A stretch of 64,000 nucleotides of DNA, taken from an uncultured Shimia sp. (GTDB lineage: Bacteria; Pseudomonadota; Alphaproteobacteria; Rhodobacterales; Rhodobacteraceae). Shown here piece after piece: positions 26,294 through 37,277 of this stretch (within the stretch, counting starts at the first letter, position 1; each line of letters begins with the position of its first letter). The notes beneath the pieces were generated by a model that worked only from the letters and a program-made list of their open reading frames with translations, was not told the DNA's origin and made no database searches. A program made the translations under genes and the position numbers. The stretch spans positions 186,001-250,000 of the forward strand of contig NZ_CANMJE010000004.1 in NCBI RefSeq assembly GCF_947498095.1. Direction: 5' to 3'.

Positions 26294-27220
26294 TTACTGA
26301 CCGAGGCACCACCGCATGACCGCTTTTTGCGCATGCATACGGTTTTCGGCCTCGTCAAAAATCACCGAATGTGGACCATCCATAACGGCGCTGGTGGCCT
26401 CTTCGTCGCGGTGCGCAGGCAGGCAATGCATGAACAAAGCATCGGGCTTGGCATGCGACATCAACTCTTCGTTGACCTGATAAGGGCGCAGTTGGTTGTG
26501 GCGGCGCTCGCGCGCGGATTGCGCGTCATGCATGCTGACCCAGGTATCGGTGACCACGAGGTCGGCACCTTCGACAGCTTTAACCGGATCGCGCTCGATT
26601 GAGACTGTCACGCCCTTGCTGCGCGCTTCGGCGACAAAGACATCTTCGGGGTCCAGCACCGCAGGCCCGGTAAACGTCAGGTCGAACCCGAACTGGCCAG
26701 CGGCATGCAGGAAAGAAGAGCAAACATTGTTGCCATCCCCCGACCAGACAACCTTTTTGCCTGTAATCGGGCCGCGATGCTCTTCGTAAGTCAGAATGTC
26801 CGCCATGATCTGGCAGGGATGCGAGCGATCGGTAAGGCCATTGATCACTGGCACGTCGGCATACTCGGCAAGTTCTAACAGGACCTGTTCCTCAAACGTC
26901 CGGATCATGATGAGATCGACATAGCGGCTGAGAACCCGCGCGGTGTCGGCAATGGTCTCGCCATGCCCCAACTGCATTTCCTTGCCCGACAGCACCATCG
27001 TCTGACCACCCATCTGACGTACGCCCACGTCAAAACTAACGCGGGTCCGGGTTGATGGTTTTTCAAAGATCAACGCCACCATGTGGTCCTTGAGCGGCTG
27101 CTCGTCGTCCAGTGCCCCTTTGGGACGCCCCAGACGCGCCGTTTTCATTGCAAGTGCGCTGTCAATCATGCCCCGCAGGTCGGCGACCTCGGTCTTGTTG
27201 ATATCGAGAAAGTGTTTCAT
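26294..27220 (-). CDS. argF: Ornithine carbamoyltransferase
   Basis: 308 residues with the carbamoyl-phosphate site STRTR at 56-60, HPCQ at 134-137, and the ornithine-site HCLPAHR near 263. It makes citrulline from ornithine and carbamoyl phosphate in arginine synthesis. Start at 27220, with AAGGA inside the end of argD; the two genes are separated by four bases and form an operon argD-argF, supplying ornithine steps in sequence. A terminator follows at 26241-26268. carB, which makes the carbamoyl phosphate it uses, is also in this window at 55-59 kb. Confidence 0.97.
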   Translation of the reverse strand: MKHFLDINKTEVADLRGMIDSALAMKTARLGRPKGALDDEQPLKDHMVALIFEKPSTRTRVSFDVGVRQMGGQTMVLSGKEMQLGHGETIADTARVLSRYVDLIMIRTFEEQVLLELAEYADVPVINGLTDRSHPCQIMADILTYEEHRGPITGKKVVWSGDGNNVCSSFLHAAGQFGFDLTFTGPAVLDPEDVFVAEARSKGVTVSIERDPVKAVEGADLVVTDTWVSMHDAQSARERRHNQLRPYQVNEELMSHAKPDALFMHCLPAHRDEEATSAVMDGPHSVIFDEAENRMHAQKAVMRWCLGQ

Positions 27221-27224
27221 CGGA

Positions 27225-28406
27225 TTAATCCTTTTTCGCGGCAACAGCTGCGGCCGCAGTTTCCAGCCGTTTGACGGCCTCGGAAATCTCGTCATCGGAA
27301 ATATTCAGTGGCGGCAACAGGCGCACCACGTTGTCTGCAGCAGGCACGGTCACAATCTCGGCGTCATAGCCCGCAGTCACAATATCCATATTGGATGCGT
27401 AGCATTTCAGCCCCATCATAAGCCCGGACCCGCGCACCTCTTCAAAGAGGTCTGGATATGAGGCAACCAGCCCCTCTAGTTTCTGACGCAACAGCCCCGC
27501 TTTGCGGTTTACGTCGTCCAGAAAGTCAGGCGTCGCCACGGTGTCCATAACGGCGCAGCCGACGGCACAGGCCAGCGGGTTGCCGCCATAGGTCGACCCA
27601 TGCGTGCCTGCGACCATGCCACTCGCGGCCTCTTCACTGGCCAGTACGGCGCCCAAGGGAAAGCCGCCGCCAATGCCCTTGGCGACCATCATGATGTCCG
27701 GTGTGATACCCGCCCATTCGTGGGCAAACAGCTTGCCAGTCCGGCCCACGCCGCATTGCACCTCGTCCAAAATCAGCAGAACGTCGTTTTCCTTACAGAT
27801 ATGGGCTAGCTCTTGCAGGTCGCCATCGTCCATCGGACGAATACCACCCTCGCCCTGCACAGGCTCGACGATCACTGCCGCGGTTTCCGGCGTAATCGCT
27901 TCGTTCACCGCGGCAACGTCGCCCCATGTCAGGTGTTTAAAGCCCGGTAGAAGGGGCCCGAAGCCCTTGGTCAGCTTTTCACCACCCGCCGCCGCGATGC
28001 CAGCAGACGAGCGACCATGAAAGGCCCCGTCAAAGCCGATGATCTCGACCTTTGCGGGTTGGCCTTTTTCATACCAGTATTTGCGGGCCATTTTGACGGC
28101 CAACTCGCAGGCTTCCGTGCCGGAATTGGTAAAGAACACCGTATCAGCAAAGGTTGCATCGACCAGCTTGTCGGCCAATGCCTCTTGTTGGGTGATGTTG
28201 TAGAGATTTGAGACATGCCACAGCGCATTGGCCTGTGTTGTCAGCGCATCAACCAGCACCGGGTTGGCGTGGCCAAGAACGTTCACCGCAATGCCTGCAC
28301 CAACGTCGAGAAAACGTCGCCCATCCGCCTCGATCATCCATGCGCCTTCGCCTTTGACAAAGGTCAGCGGTGCCCGGTTATAGGTCGGTAAAACAGATGG
28401 GATCAT
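27225..28406 (-). CDS. argD: Acetylornithine aminotransferase
   Basis: 393 residues of class III PLP aminotransferase: [17 protein letters not shown], the GRSSAGIAA loop, [12 protein letters not shown], and the Schiff-base Lys243 in [12 protein letters not shown]. It converts N-acetylglutamate semialdehyde to N-acetylornithine in arginine synthesis, and may also act on succinyldiaminopimelate. It is the first gene of the argD-argF unit, with GAGGACAGG before the ATG. The promoter should lie in the 304-base divergent region toward the EamA gene. Confidence 0.95.
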   Translation of the reverse strand: MIPSVLPTYNRAPLTFVKGEGAWMIEADGRRFLDVGAGIAVNVLGHANPVLVDALTTQANALWHVSNLYNITQQEALADKLVDATFADTVFFTNSGTEACELAVKMARKYWYEKGQPAKVEIIGFDGAFHGRSSAGIAAAGGEKLTKGFGPLLPGFKHLTWGDVAAVNEAITPETAAVIVEPVQGEGGIRPMDDGDLQELAHICKENDVLLILDEVQCGVGRTGKLFAHEWAGITPDIMMVAKGIGGGFPLGAVLASEEAASGMVAGTHGSTYGGNPLACAVGCAVMDTVATPDFLDDVNRKAGLLRQKLEGLVASYPDLFEEVRGSGLMMGLKCYASNMDIVTAGYDAEIVTVPAADNVVRLLPPLNISDDEISEAVKRLETAAAAVAAKKD

Positions 28407-28710
28407 GGTCCTGTCCTCGTATTCAGAAGCCCCGTGGTTGCCCCACGCGAGCGATCAAGTCAACAATGTGAAAGTGAGATGCGCGCATCCGGCGCAATTT
28501 ATGGGAAGATGCTGCGCCTTGGGCGCAACGAAACGAACCGCTGCCGGGTTATCGGCGTCGGTTGCGTCGTAGGCGTCGAGCGCCGAAATATGCGTACTGG
28601 TTTCCCATGCGGCGTGCATAGCGGCCTTGGATGACCTTGAGAACCCCAAATTTGAGACAGCGACATATTTAGCCTTGTGCGACCCAGTGTCAGGGGCCAA
28701 TCGTCAGCAC
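28407..28710. other. Divergent intergenic region argD / EamA transporter
   Basis: About 300 bases with no credible gene. It must hold the argD promoter on the minus strand and the transporter promoter on the plus strand. No clear operator, riboswitch-like element or terminator was seen. Confidence 0.45.
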
Positions 28711-29586
28711 ATGACGCGCACGCCCCAAAACCCTGTTCTTGCCGCTTCGCTGACGGTGCTGGCCTCGGGCTTTGTGGCTGGGACAACCCTCTTGGCCAAA
28801 GCGCTCGGAACAGGAGCACTCGGCGCGCCGCTGCACGCATTGCAAATCAGTCAGGGGCGGTTCCTGTTTGCGTTTATGCTCATCTCGACAAGCGCAATCA
28901 TTCTGCGCCCCCGATTGCAGCACCCGAATTGGGGGCTCCATCTGGGCCGGTCGAGTCTGGGATGGGGCGGCGTGACCATGATGTTTGCAGCCGCAGCTTT
29001 TATCCCTCTCTCGGATGCCACCGCCATCAGCTTTCTAAACCCGGTCTTTGCGATGATGCTGGCGATCCCTTTTTTGGGCGAGCGGGTCGGTCCTTGGCGC
29101 TGGCTGTCCGCCGTGATTGCCCTATTGGGTGCTGCAATCCTGATGCGCCCGAGTGCAGGTGCCTTGCAAGTCGGAGCCCTGATCGCGCTGGCCTCGGCCA
29201 TGCTTCTGGGCGCTGAGCTGATCCTGATAAAACGCCTGTCTTCCCGGGAAAGCCCGTTCCAGATCCTGTGGGTGAACAACCTTTTGGGCGTGTTTCTGTC
29301 CAGCGCTGCGGCGAGTTTCGTTTGGATTGCCCCCACCCCTGCACAATGGGTCGCATTGGCCGGGATCGGAGGCTTGATGGCACTTGCCCAAACTTGTTTT
29401 GTCAACGCAGTGCGATTGGCCGACGCCAGTTTCGTCTCTCCGTTCTTCTACACAACGCTGGCATTCGCAACGCTCTATGACGCGGTGACTTTTCAGGTGG
29501 TGCCCGATCCGGTCTCATGGGCAGGTGCGGGACTGATCCTGACGGGTGCCGCGGTCTTGGCCTGGCGGGAATCGCGACGTCGCTGA
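28711..29586 (+). CDS. DMT-superfamily (EamA) transporter
   Basis: 291 residues with about ten hydrophobic segments in two EamA repeats. Typical features are SFLNPVFAMMLAIPFLGERVGPWRW at the end of repeat 1 and the matching region in repeat 2. These are inner-membrane metabolite or drug exporters; the substrate is unknown. The start at 28711 is the first ATG in frame; it lacks a good ribosome binding site, and a TTG at 28627 would add 28 residues of unlikely sequence. It is convergent with the ABC-2 permease gene, with a 4-base gap. Confidence 0.88.
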   Translation: MTRTPQNPVLAASLTVLASGFVAGTTLLAKALGTGALGAPLHALQISQGRFLFAFMLISTSAIILRPRLQHPNWGLHLGRSSLGWGGVTMMFAAAAFIPLSDATAISFLNPVFAMMLAIPFLGERVGPWRWLSAVIALLGAAILMRPSAGALQVGALIALASAMLLGAELILIKRLSSRESPFQILWVNNLLGVFLSSAAASFVWIAPTPAQWVALAGIGGLMALAQTCFVNAVRLADASFVSPFFYTTLAFATLYDAVTFQVVPDPVSWAGAGLILTGAAVLAWRESRRR

Positions 29587-29590
29587 GGCG

Positions 29591-30391
29591 TCAACTCTTA
29601 AGGCGAAAGCCAGTCTTCAGCATGGCCCAAGCCACCGTGCCCAAAACCAGTATCACCGCGACGACGACGATCAGCCCCAACTGAGGCGCGCTATCTGACA
29701 CACCGATCATACCAAAGCGCAGCCCATCAATCAGGTAAAAGATTGGGTTGAAGCGGGTGACGGTCTGCAACACTGGCGGCAACGCTGTGACGGAATAAAA
29801 CGTCCCTGACAAAAAGGCCAAGGGCGTGACAATAAAGTTTGTGATCGCGGCCATCTGGTCAAACTTGTTGGCAAACAATCCGGCGATGATGCCCACGATC
29901 CCCAACAGCGTACCGCCCAAACCAACAAACGCCAGCGCCCACAGCGGATGCGCAACGCCGATCCCGAGAAACAGCCAAAGCCCCAACGTAATGGCCAGCG
30001 CCACCAAAGTGCCGCGCACAACACCGCCCGCCAGATACCCCAGCACCAGTTCCAGCGGTGCCAACGGCGGCATCAGCGTGTCAACGATATTGCCTTGCAC
30101 CTTAGAGATCACCAGCGACGACGATGTATTGGCAAAACTGTTCTGGATCACCGTCATCATCAGAATGCCCGGGGCCAGAAACTCGATGAATGGCACGCCC
30201 ATGACCTCGCCCCGCCGCGACCCCACAGCGATGGTAAAGATCATCAGGAACAATCCGGCTGTGACCAATGGTGCCAAAAGCGTCTGCGTCCAGACCACTA
30301 CGAAACGCGTAATTTCGCGCAAAGCCAGTGTATATAGCCCCAGCCAGTTCACCCGACCAAAGCGGCGCACGCCCATTTCAAGCTGATTCAT
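29591..30391 (-). CDS. ABC-2 type transporter permease
   Basis: 266 residues with about six membrane segments and an ABC-2 layout: a cytoplasmic N-terminus (ALREITRFVVVWTQTLLAPLVTAGLF), then ISKVQGNIVDTLMPPLAPLELVLGY, and near the C-terminus FIVTPLAFLSGTFYSVTALPPVLQ, the conserved ABC-2 segment with LSGTFY. These permeases export polysaccharides, drugs or lipids with a separate ATPase. No ATPase gene is adjacent, so its partner must be encoded elsewhere. The next gene upstream, gcrA, is divergent. Confidence 0.9.
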   Translation of the reverse strand: MNQLEMGVRRFGRVNWLGLYTLALREITRFVVVWTQTLLAPLVTAGLFLMIFTIAVGSRRGEVMGVPFIEFLAPGILMMTVIQNSFANTSSSLVISKVQGNIVDTLMPPLAPLELVLGYLAGGVVRGTLVALAITLGLWLFLGIGVAHPLWALAFVGLGGTLLGIVGIIAGLFANKFDQMAAITNFIVTPLAFLSGTFYSVTALPPVLQTVTRFNPIFYLIDGLRFGMIGVSDSAPQLGLIVVVAVILVLGTVAWAMLKTGFRLKS

Positions 30392-30516
30392 GGCGTCCCT
30401 GCCCCGTTTCGCTGATTCTCTGCCTTGTAACTCGGACAGGGGTGACTACAATAGGCCCTCGACCAAGAAATGAAGGGCGGTCCGTCGGGGCCGCTTTATT
30501 AGTTAGGGAAGTTGCG

Positions 30517-31083
30517 ATGTCCTGGACCGACGAGCGCGTAGAGCTTTTGAAAAAGATGTGGGGCGAAGGCCAGTCTGCAAGCCAGATCGCCAAGGAACTC
30601 GGCGGCGTGACCCGCAACGCGGTGATTGGCAAAGTCCACCGGTTGGGCCTGTCGAACCGCGCGACCAAATCTGACGCCAAACCCAAGGCCGAGGCAAAAC
30701 CCAAGGCAGCCCCCAAGCCCAAGGCAGCGGCAAAACCCTCTGCGCCCAAGGCCGAGCCAAAGCCCGAGCCAGCACCGGCCAAACCGGTGATGTCTGCAGC
30801 CCGCAAGGCGATCATTCCCGCCGGCCAACCCCTGCCGCCGCAACCATCGGCCAATGAGATTAGCCCCGAGGCGCTTGCCAAGGTCAGCGAGATTGAGAAA
30901 TCGGCCAAGAAGCTGTCGCTGATGGAACTGACCGAGCGCACCTGCAAGTGGCCGGTCGGAGACCCTGCAACCGATGATTTCTGGTTCTGCGGTTTACCGG
31001 TTCAAGCGGGCAAACCCTATTGCGATGCCCATGTCGGCGTGGCGTTCCAGCCCATGAGCGCACGACGCGACCGCAAACGCTAA
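30517..31083 (+). CDS. gcrA: Cell-cycle transcriptional regulator GcrA
   Basis: 188 residues. The N-terminal helix-turn-helix (SWTDERVELLKKMWGEGQSA, then SQIAKELGGVTRNAVIGKVHRLGL, about 2-45) is the GcrA DNA-binding domain. A long Lys/Ala/Pro-rich linker (about 50-95) follows, and the C-terminal sigma70-interacting domain has RTCKWPVGDP...FWFCGLPVQAGKPYCDAH with paired cysteines. GcrA activates sigma70 promoters that carry CcrM-methylated GANTC sites and couples transcription to the cell cycle in alphaproteobacteria. The start at 30517 follows AGGGAAGTTGCG. A strong terminator (31105-31140) follows. Confidence 0.96.
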   Translation: MSWTDERVELLKKMWGEGQSASQIAKELGGVTRNAVIGKVHRLGLSNRATKSDAKPKAEAKPKAAPKPKAAAKPSAPKAEPKPEPAPAKPVMSAARKAIIPAGQPLPPQPSANEISPEALAKVSEIEKSAKKLSLMELTERTCKWPVGDPATDDFWFCGLPVQAGKPYCDAHVGVAFQPMSARRDRKR

Positions 31084-31104
31084 GACTCAATCACTAAAAC
31101 CTGT

Positions 31105-31140
31105 AACCCCCGTGGTCCTCAGGCCGCGGGGGTTTCCTTT
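31105..31140 (+). terminator. Factor-independent terminator after gcrA
   Basis: AACCCCCG with CGGGGGTT, loop TCCTCAGG and flanking GG/CC pairs, followed by TTTCCTTTT. It overlaps the last codons of the convergent TyrA-like gene (stop at 31119), so the hairpin is partly coding on the other strand. Confidence 0.9.
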
Positions 31141-31898
31141 TGGTAGCTGCCTTCTTCGGCCTCAAACCGTGTTCGCAAGTCTTCAGCACCTGCAAAAAAC
31201 GCTTCACGCACCACAGCGGCAAAGGGGTTGGCCGCCTCAATGGCGTGCAGCACAGTGGGTGGGTCATCCTTCACCATACCCACAGCTTCGGCCAACAGGT
31301 CAAAGCTGGCGGTGGTCATGCGATGTGGTAAGGGGCCCATCCCGGTCAAAACCTTGGCGATCAAATGCGTCAGCCCCTGTACCATGGCCGCCTCTCGGTC
31401 ATGGGCTTCTGCGCTCTCAACAATGACGTCCAACCCCAGCCAACGCAGGAAGGCCGCCACTTGCCGCCACGCCGCACCTCGGACCGGGCAGACTACCACC
31501 TTACGTCCCCCGATCCCCTCAGCGGCACTTTGTGGCCCAAACAAGGGGTGGGTTCCAACGATCTGAACATGATCTGGTAGGGCGTCACGCATGGCCACAA
31601 TCGGCGCAAGTTTGACCGAGCCGACGTCAATCACCACGGCGCCGTGTTTTAAGAAAGGTGCGATCTCGGTGCAAAGGTGCCGCATCCTTGCCACCGGTAC
31701 AGCCAGCACAACAATGTCCGACGCGGCAATCTCTTCCAACGATCCCATGGGAAGATCGCGACCGTCTGGCAATCTGGCCTGCCCATAGGCGGGATCAAAC
31801 ACGCGCAGATCAAAGTGCGCGATCAGGGATTGCGCGGCAAGGCGCCCAAAAGCACCAAATCCAAAAAGGCCCAAACTGGGCGGGTGTGAATGGCCCAT
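31119..31898 (-). CDS. Prephenate/arogenate dehydrogenase family protein
   Basis: 259 residues with an N-terminal Rossmann motif GFGAFG, VVLAVPV, IDVGSVK, GTHPLFGPQS (the TyrA catalytic His and substrate region), and a helical C-terminal dimer domain. It oxidatively decarboxylates prephenate or arogenate toward tyrosine. It is shorter than E. coli TyrA because the chorismate mutase domain is absent, as is usual in this group. The final codons overlap the gcrA terminator. Whether arogenate or prephenate is preferred cannot be told. Confidence 0.85.
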   Translation of the reverse strand: MGHSHPPSLGLFGFGAFGRLAAQSLIAHFDLRVFDPAYGQARLPDGRDLPMGSLEEIAASDIVVLAVPVARMRHLCTEIAPFLKHGAVVIDVGSVKLAPIVAMRDALPDHVQIVGTHPLFGPQSAAEGIGGRKVVVCPVRGAAWRQVAAFLRWLGLDVIVESAEAHDREAAMVQGLTHLIAKVLTGMGPLPHRMTTASFDLLAEAVGMVKDDPPTVLHAIEAANPFAAVVREAFFAGAEDLRTRFEAEEGSYQKETPAA

Positions 31899-32083
31899 CG
31901 TGTGGCTCCGTCATCAGGGCCGCGTGTTTGGATGGATGTTCTGCCTCTTGATGCTCAACCCGCCGTCACGCGGCGGTTAAACATGCTGAAAGCCCCGCCA
32001 CTTATGTGATCAAGGGATAATAGACAACTGAGGTGAGGCATGTACGTGTCATGGGGCCAGATGTCACGATGGGCGCGATGGTG

Positions 32084-33283
32084 TCAATAGGTTGCGCCTT
32101 CGCGCAGATCGATGTGACGCACATAAAGCGCAGCCAGAAACGACACCAGAACCGACCCCAAAATAATCAGAAGCAATCGCAGTGCTGCGGTTTCCGGCGT
32201 CAAAAGCGCGCCTGTGAGGCTGGTGAGCAACGCCCCTCCTGCCACGGCCATCCCCCCCGACAATCCCGAGGCGCTGCCTGCAAGGTTAGGTCGCACCGAC
32301 ATGACGCCGCTTGAGGCCGACGGCAGGGTCAACCCGTTGCCAAGCCCAACAAACATGATCGCCCCGGTATAAGTCACAGGGTGCAACACCCCGGATGCCA
32401 TAAGACTAAGCCCGAGGATCACGCCAAACATCGCCGAAACGCGTCCTGCGATGACCATCCAGAAAAGTGGCACACGGCTGGCAAATCGCCCGGACAGGTA
32501 GCTGCCCAGCGCAAAACCTCCGGTGATCGCGCCAACCGCAATACCGATGGATGAGGTGGACAGTTTGAACTCGGCGGCCCCAACCAGCGCGGCGCCAGTC
32601 ACGTAGACGTAAAAAGCCCCAAGCGAGAATGTCTGGCAGATCGAATACCCCCAGAAACGGCGTGAGCGAAACAGGTCTGGGTAAGTGCGGAACTGACTGA
32701 GGATGGTTTTGGACTTGTTCATATTGGTTTCGCCCAGATCCCACCAACACAAGGCTGTCAGCGCCACGCCGACCACCGCAAAGAACAAGAAATTCGACCG
32801 CCAGCCAAACAGTTGATCCAGAAAGCCGCCAAACATGGGCCCGGTCATGGGCGCCACCGCCATCGCCAGAGAGATATAGCCCATCAGGGATGCCGCCGAA
32901 CGTTCGTCATGCATGTCTCGCACCACCGCGCGGCTCAGCGCCATGCCTGCCACGATGGCGCCCTGAAACATGCGGAACACCAGAAAAACCCAGATATCTT
33001 GCGCAAACAGGCATCCAAACGACGCAACCGTGTAGATCAGCAACCCCGCCATCAACAAGGGGCGTCGCCCGTAGCGATCCGAAAGCGGTCCCATGATGAT
33101 TTGCAAACATGCGGTGATCGCCAGATAGCCGGAAATCGACAGGTTCGCCATTGCATAGCTGACCTCAAAATCCTGGGCGATATGGGCCAGCGACGGCAAG
33201 TACATGTTGAGCGAGAGAACTGACACCGCCGTCATTAGGACCAGCGTTGACACCCGCGGCGGTGAGGTCGCGGCTTTCAGCAT
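32084..33283 (-). CDS. MFS drug resistance transporter, Bcr/CflA family
   Basis: 399 residues with 12 predicted membrane segments. The Bcr/CflA-type start (LMTAVSVLSLNMYLPSLAHIA) is followed by GPLSDRYGRRP, the MFS signature between segments 2 and 3, and RMFQGAIVAGMALSRAVVRD. This is a proton-driven exporter of drugs or metabolites in the inner membrane. The start at 33283 is the first ATG; a TTG at 33313 would overlap asmA. No Shine-Dalgarno is visible, so translation may be coupled to the stop of the upstream asmA-like gene 16 bases away. Confidence 0.9.
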   Translation of the reverse strand: MLKAATSPPRVSTLVLMTAVSVLSLNMYLPSLAHIAQDFEVSYAMANLSISGYLAITACLQIIMGPLSDRYGRRPLLMAGLLIYTVASFGCLFAQDIWVFLVFRMFQGAIVAGMALSRAVVRDMHDERSAASLMGYISLAMAVAPMTGPMFGGFLDQLFGWRSNFLFFAVVGVALTALCWWDLGETNMNKSKTILSQFRTYPDLFRSRRFWGYSICQTFSLGAFYVYVTGAALVGAAEFKLSTSSIGIAVGAITGGFALGSYLSGRFASRVPLFWMVIAGRVSAMFGVILGLSLMASGVLHPVTYTGAIMFVGLGNGLTLPSASSGVMSVRPNLAGSASGLSGGMAVAGGALLTSLTGALLTPETAALRLLLIILGSVLVSFLAALYVRHIDLREGATY

Positions 33284-33299
33284 GAGAGTTGTCGCATTA

Positions 33300-35228
33300 T
33301 CAGTCGCCGCCAAACAGTTTCAGAAGTTGGTCTTTGACCTCATCCTCAACCGCATCTTGAACAGCTTCTTCTGTCGAGCGCGTATCATCCGGCGCAAGGT
33401 TCAGTTCTTTTTCGACCTTTTCTTGCAAGTACTGGTCGGCCTCTTCTTTCAGTTTTTCCTTTTCCACCTCGAGATCAACGCCGAGAGCCTTGTCCAGCTC
33501 GGGGCGGATCGAGGGGTCATCCCAGCTGCCTTTGATGCGTACGGGAATGGCCAGACCCTGTTCATCCGACGATCGGATTTGCGGGGTAAACAGATAGTTG
33601 ATGGTCCGCTCACCCAGACCCACGACACCTTCGCCTTTGGCCAAGACATTGGGTAACTCGAGCAACAGGTCGTCATTGCTCAGTACACCTGCCGCAATGG
33701 TCGCGGTTCCTGTCAGCGCGTCAAACACCGTTGTGCCGCCGCCAGGTTTGCCACGAAGCAGGCGATCAAGATCAAGTCCATCTATCGTGCCCTGCCCGAC
33801 CTCAACCGACGCATCCCCCTTGAGCGAGTTCATGATCGCATGCACCGACTGGCCAACCCCGAGGAACGACAGGCTCAACCCCGCCTTGCCGGTAAATCGG
33901 TCAATGTCCATTGTGTCAGTCAGCAGACCTTTGAGCGCCATGCCCTGTGCTGTCATTTTGCCGCCCACTGACAGGCCACTGCGGTTGTTGGCGACGAATT
34001 GCCCGGTGATCTGCCCGTCATAAGCGTTAATTTCACGCAAAGTGAAAACAGCACGTGCATTGTCGACATTGACCGCCATGCGCGAGCGGCCCAGCTTTAG
34101 GTTGCCAAGGTCAATTGCCTCGGCCGCCAAAACAATCTCACCATCAAATGCGGCCAGCCCACTGGCATCAATCGGCGCCTTGGACCATCCGCTGTCTCCT
34201 GATCCGCTGGTGTCTGCGTTCGATCCATCGCTTTCACCGAATTGGCTAAGGTCCAGTTTTCCCGAAACAAATTGGGCAGTCACGACGGGTTTCGCGCCTG
34301 CTATCAGCACATCCGCCTGGGCGCTTAAAGAGTTGCCCAGTGCTGTCAGACTGCCATCGCGCAAGGTAAATCGCCCGTCTTGGGTATAGGTGATCTGGCC
34401 CCGCACCGACGCGGGTCCCTCGATCCCGGCCGCAGGCAGGCCAAGGGCGGCCATCAACTTGTCCGGGTTCGGCACGGACGCATCCAGCAAGCCCCCCAGC
34501 TGTGGCGTAATGCCGGCGCGCCCGTCAAACGAGAGGGTTGCGCCTGCCGCGTCCATCTTGGCCACGATCCCCGATACTTTCCCGGCCAACAACGTCTCAA
34601 GATCGGCAACAGTGGCCGTCACGGACACATCCGCGCCTGCCGGGCGCAGGATCAATGCCACATCCGCAGGTTTCCGCGGATCCGGCCATTTCAACCGCGC
34701 ATCCACATCGGCGATCTCAAAACTGTCTCCGCCATGATCGATATAGCGCAGACGCGCGTCGCGGATCACCAGATTTTCAAGGATCAGCGCCCCACCACTT
34801 TCGTTCTGCCCGGCCTCTGCCGGAGCATCAGTGGCAGCCGCGCTGCCGAACAGTTCCCAGTTGGCGCGACCATCCTTGGCCACTTCCAACAGCACATCCG
34901 GGCTGACCGCCTCGATGCGCGTCACCCGGATGTCGCCGCCGATCAGGCTCATCACATCAACACCGATGGCAGCACTTTCGGCGCGGAACATCGGGCCCGC
35001 ATCGGACCACTCAGCATTGCTTAAAGACACCGGCCCCGTCGCCACACCAAAGACCGGATACCAGCTGATCCCGACAGCCCCATCAAAGACCAGATCACGG
35101 CCCGTATAGGATTTCACCTGATCCGCCGCAATTTTCGCAATCCGCTCGCCGGGCAAGGCCACGACCAGCACCACAAGGCCGATCACCAACAGAACAACCG
35201 CAACCAACAAAACCCGGATCAAACGCAT
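33300..35228 (-). CDS. AsmA family protein
   Basis: 642 residues with an N-terminal membrane anchor ([20 protein letters not shown], about 3-22) and a long periplasmic region of AsmA type: [20 protein letters not shown] (N-terminal AsmA domain), and toward the C-terminus [20 protein letters not shown] and [21 protein letters not shown] charged, helical tail ([19 protein letters not shown]) follows. AsmA-like proteins are tied to outer membrane lipid transport and assembly. The start at 35228 has GAGGTG upstream; a TTG at 35240 is less likely. The MFS gene follows directly downstream. Confidence 0.92.
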   Translation of the reverse strand: MRLIRVLLVAVVLLVIGLVVLVVALPGERIAKIAADQVKSYTGRDLVFDGAVGISWYPVFGVATGPVSLSNAEWSDAGPMFRAESAAIGVDVMSLIGGDIRVTRIEAVSPDVLLEVAKDGRANWELFGSAAATDAPAEAGQNESGGALILENLVIRDARLRYIDHGGDSFEIADVDARLKWPDPRKPADVALILRPAGADVSVTATVADLETLLAGKVSGIVAKMDAAGATLSFDGRAGITPQLGGLLDASVPNPDKLMAALGLPAAGIEGPASVRGQITYTQDGRFTLRDGSLTALGNSLSAQADVLIAGAKPVVTAQFVSGKLDLSQFGESDGSNADTSGSGDSGWSKAPIDASGLAAFDGEIVLAAEAIDLGNLKLGRSRMAVNVDNARAVFTLREINAYDGQITGQFVANNRSGLSVGGKMTAQGMALKGLLTDTMDIDRFTGKAGLSLSFLGVGQSVHAIMNSLKGDASVEVGQGTIDGLDLDRLLRGKPGGGTTVFDALTGTATIAAGVLSNDDLLLELPNVLAKGEGVVGLGERTINYLFTPQIRSSDEQGLAIPVRIKGSWDDPSIRPELDKALGVDLEVEKEKLKEEADQYLQEKVEKELNLAPDDTRSTEEAVQDAVEDEVKDQLLKLFGGD

Positions 35229-35362
35229 GGGACACCTCAACGTATACTGCTCAATCCCAGCCTAGACCCGCCCGGGGTCGTCAGGCAATGGGGATTGGGT
35301 CACGGGGTGGTGAGGCGCGATCTCTCTTTGCCTTCAATCCACCGATCCCCTATACGGCCCCC

Positions 35363-36748
35363 ATGACCCAGAACCCGCCCGATCTGCGCCCCGATCTCGC
35401 CCGAGCCCAAGTCCGTGACACCGCCCGCCCCGGTCAGCCGACCGTGGGGATGGTCAGCCTTGGCTGCCCCAAAGCGCTGGTCGATAGTGAACGTATCCTC
35501 ACGCGCTTGCGTGCCGAAGGGTACGGCGTTTCGCCCGACTATTCCGGCGCCGATGCGGTGATCGTAAACACCTGTGGCTTTCTCGACAGCGCCAAGGCCG
35601 AGAGCCTTGAGGCAATTGGGGAAGCGCTGAATGAAAACGGTAAGGTCATCGTCACCGGCTGTCTGGGCGCAGAACCCGAATACATCACCGGCGTCCATCC
35701 CAAGGTTTTGGCCGTCACCGGACCGCATCAATACGAACAGGTGCTGGACGCCGTGCACGCGGCAGTACCGCCTGACCCCGACCCCTTTGTCGACCTGTTG
35801 CCCGCCTCGGGCGTCTCCCTGACCCCGCGCCACTACAGCTATCTCAAGATTTCCGAGGGTTGTAACCACAAGTGCCGGTTCTGCATTATCCCCGACATGC
35901 GCGGCAAGCTGGCCTCGCGCCCCGTTCACGCGGTGCTGCGCGAAGCAGAGAAACTGGTCGAAAGTGGTGTGAAAGAACTCTTGGTCATCTCTCAGGACAC
36001 TTCGGCTTATGGCCTCGATCGCAAGTATTCGTCCCATCCGTGGAAAGACCGCGAGGTACGCAGCCACATCACCGACCTCGCCCGCGAGCTGGGCCAGTTC
36101 GATGCCTGGGTGCGGCTGCACTATGTCTACCCTTACCCGCATGTGCGCGAGTTGATCCCGCTGATGGCGGAGGGGTTGATCCTGCCCTACCTCGACATCC
36201 CGTTCCAGCATTCTCACCCGGACGTGCTGAAACGCATGGCCCGGCCCGCCGCTGGCGCCAAAACGCTGGACGAGATCGCCAAATGGCGCGAGGTTTGTCC
36301 GGACATCACCCTGCGCTCGACCTTTATCGTCGGCTATCCGGGCGAAACAGAGGCCGAGTTCCAACACCTTCTGGATTGGATGGACGAGGCACAATTGGAT
36401 CGCGTCGGCTGTTTTCAATACGAAAACGTCGATGGCGCGCGGTCAAACGATCTGCCGGATCATGTGCCGGGCGAAGTCAAACAAGACCGCTGGAACCGCT
36501 TTATGGAAAAAGCCCAAGGTATCTCCGAGGCCAAACTCGCCGCCAAGGTCGGTCAGACAATGGACGTGATCGTGGACGACATAGACGCCGACGGCGTGGC
36601 CACCTGCCGCACAAAAGCTGACGCGCCCGAAATTGATGGCAACCTGTTCATTGATGTGGGAACCGAAGGGTTGTCAGTCGGCGACATCGTCTCGGTTGAA
36701 GTCGATGAGGCAGGAGAGTATGATTTGTGGGGTGCGCTTCGGCCCTGA
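35363..36748 (+). CDS. rimO: Ribosomal protein S12 methylthiotransferase RimO
   Basis: 461 residues in the MTTase order: UPF0004 domain with Cys35 ([12 protein letters not shown]) and the cysteines of NTCGFLD and TGCLGAEPE, which bind the auxiliary cluster; radical-SAM domain with CNHKCRFC at 167-174 (C167, C171, C174); and a C-terminal TRAM domain. The [11 protein letters not shown] sequence separates RimO from MiaB (GCQMN). It methylthiolates Asp of ribosomal protein S12 using two Fe-S clusters. Start at the ATG at 35363. Confidence 0.96.
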   Translation: MTQNPPDLRPDLARAQVRDTARPGQPTVGMVSLGCPKALVDSERILTRLRAEGYGVSPDYSGADAVIVNTCGFLDSAKAESLEAIGEALNENGKVIVTGCLGAEPEYITGVHPKVLAVTGPHQYEQVLDAVHAAVPPDPDPFVDLLPASGVSLTPRHYSYLKISEGCNHKCRFCIIPDMRGKLASRPVHAVLREAEKLVESGVKELLVISQDTSAYGLDRKYSSHPWKDREVRSHITDLARELGQFDAWVRLHYVYPYPHVRELIPLMAEGLILPYLDIPFQHSHPDVLKRMARPAAGAKTLDEIAKWREVCPDITLRSTFIVGYPGETEAEFQHLLDWMDEAQLDRVGCFQYENVDGARSNDLPDHVPGEVKQDRWNRFMEKAQGISEAKLAAKVGQTMDVIVDDIDADGVATCRTKADAPEIDGNLFIDVGTEGLSVGDIVSVEVDEAGEYDLWGALRP

Positions 36749-36974
36749 CAACGTCAGGCAAATGATCTGGGTGACCATGTAAGTAACGAGCGGGTGGAGT
36801 CTCACTTGTTTCAGAGATCAATAAAAAAACGACGATCGCAGGTCTACCGTTGAACAACCAAGCTAGCGAAAGCGTATCGTCCACAACGATACAAGTTACC
36901 TGACACACCAAAACCTTGCATCCAATCTCCCACCCCATACGTATCCTCTAGGACCCTTCACCTAAGAGGCCCCC

Positions 36975-37277
36975 ATGCCCACCGAAACCCGCGTCCTTTA
37001 CAATGCCGAATGCCCCGTCTGCGACGCCGAGATCTGCCATTACGCGGCCTACACCTCGAAACGCGACCTTCCCGTTCGCTATGACGATCTGAACACTGAG
37101 GCCCGCGAGGCATGGGGCGTCGACGCCACCACCGCCGCGCAACGTCTGCACGTGATGCACAACGGTGAGATCCACGCCGGCCTTGATGCCTTCCGCATCC
37201 TCTGGTCGCAGATGCCCCGCTATCGCCCTCTCGCGTGGATCACCGGTCTCCCCGGCCTCTACTACGTGTTTAGCTGA
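36975..37277 (+). pseudogene. DUF393 (DCC-type thiol-disulfide) gene with premature TGA
   Basis: The 100-residue product opens MPTETRVLYNAECPVCDAEI, with the family's CxxC as C13-P-V-C16. It then stops at TGA (37275-37277) after GLPGLYYVFS. In the same frame beyond the stop the sequence continues LYDHALAPALYNRHLRRQKR, the expected conserved C-terminus of DUF393 proteins, to a second stop at 37377-37379. A read-through product would have about 134 residues, the usual family length. So the gene is either freshly broken by one base (for example TGG to TGA) or affected by a sequencing error. The family is thought to have thiol redox roles; the truncated form keeps CxxC but loses its C-terminal helix. 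Confidence 0.82.

Noticed and set aside
31957-31978. AACC(C)GCCG / CGGCGGTT hairpin as terminator of the MFS gene
   Set aside because: No T-tract follows on the minus strand and it is about 105 bases past the stop codon.
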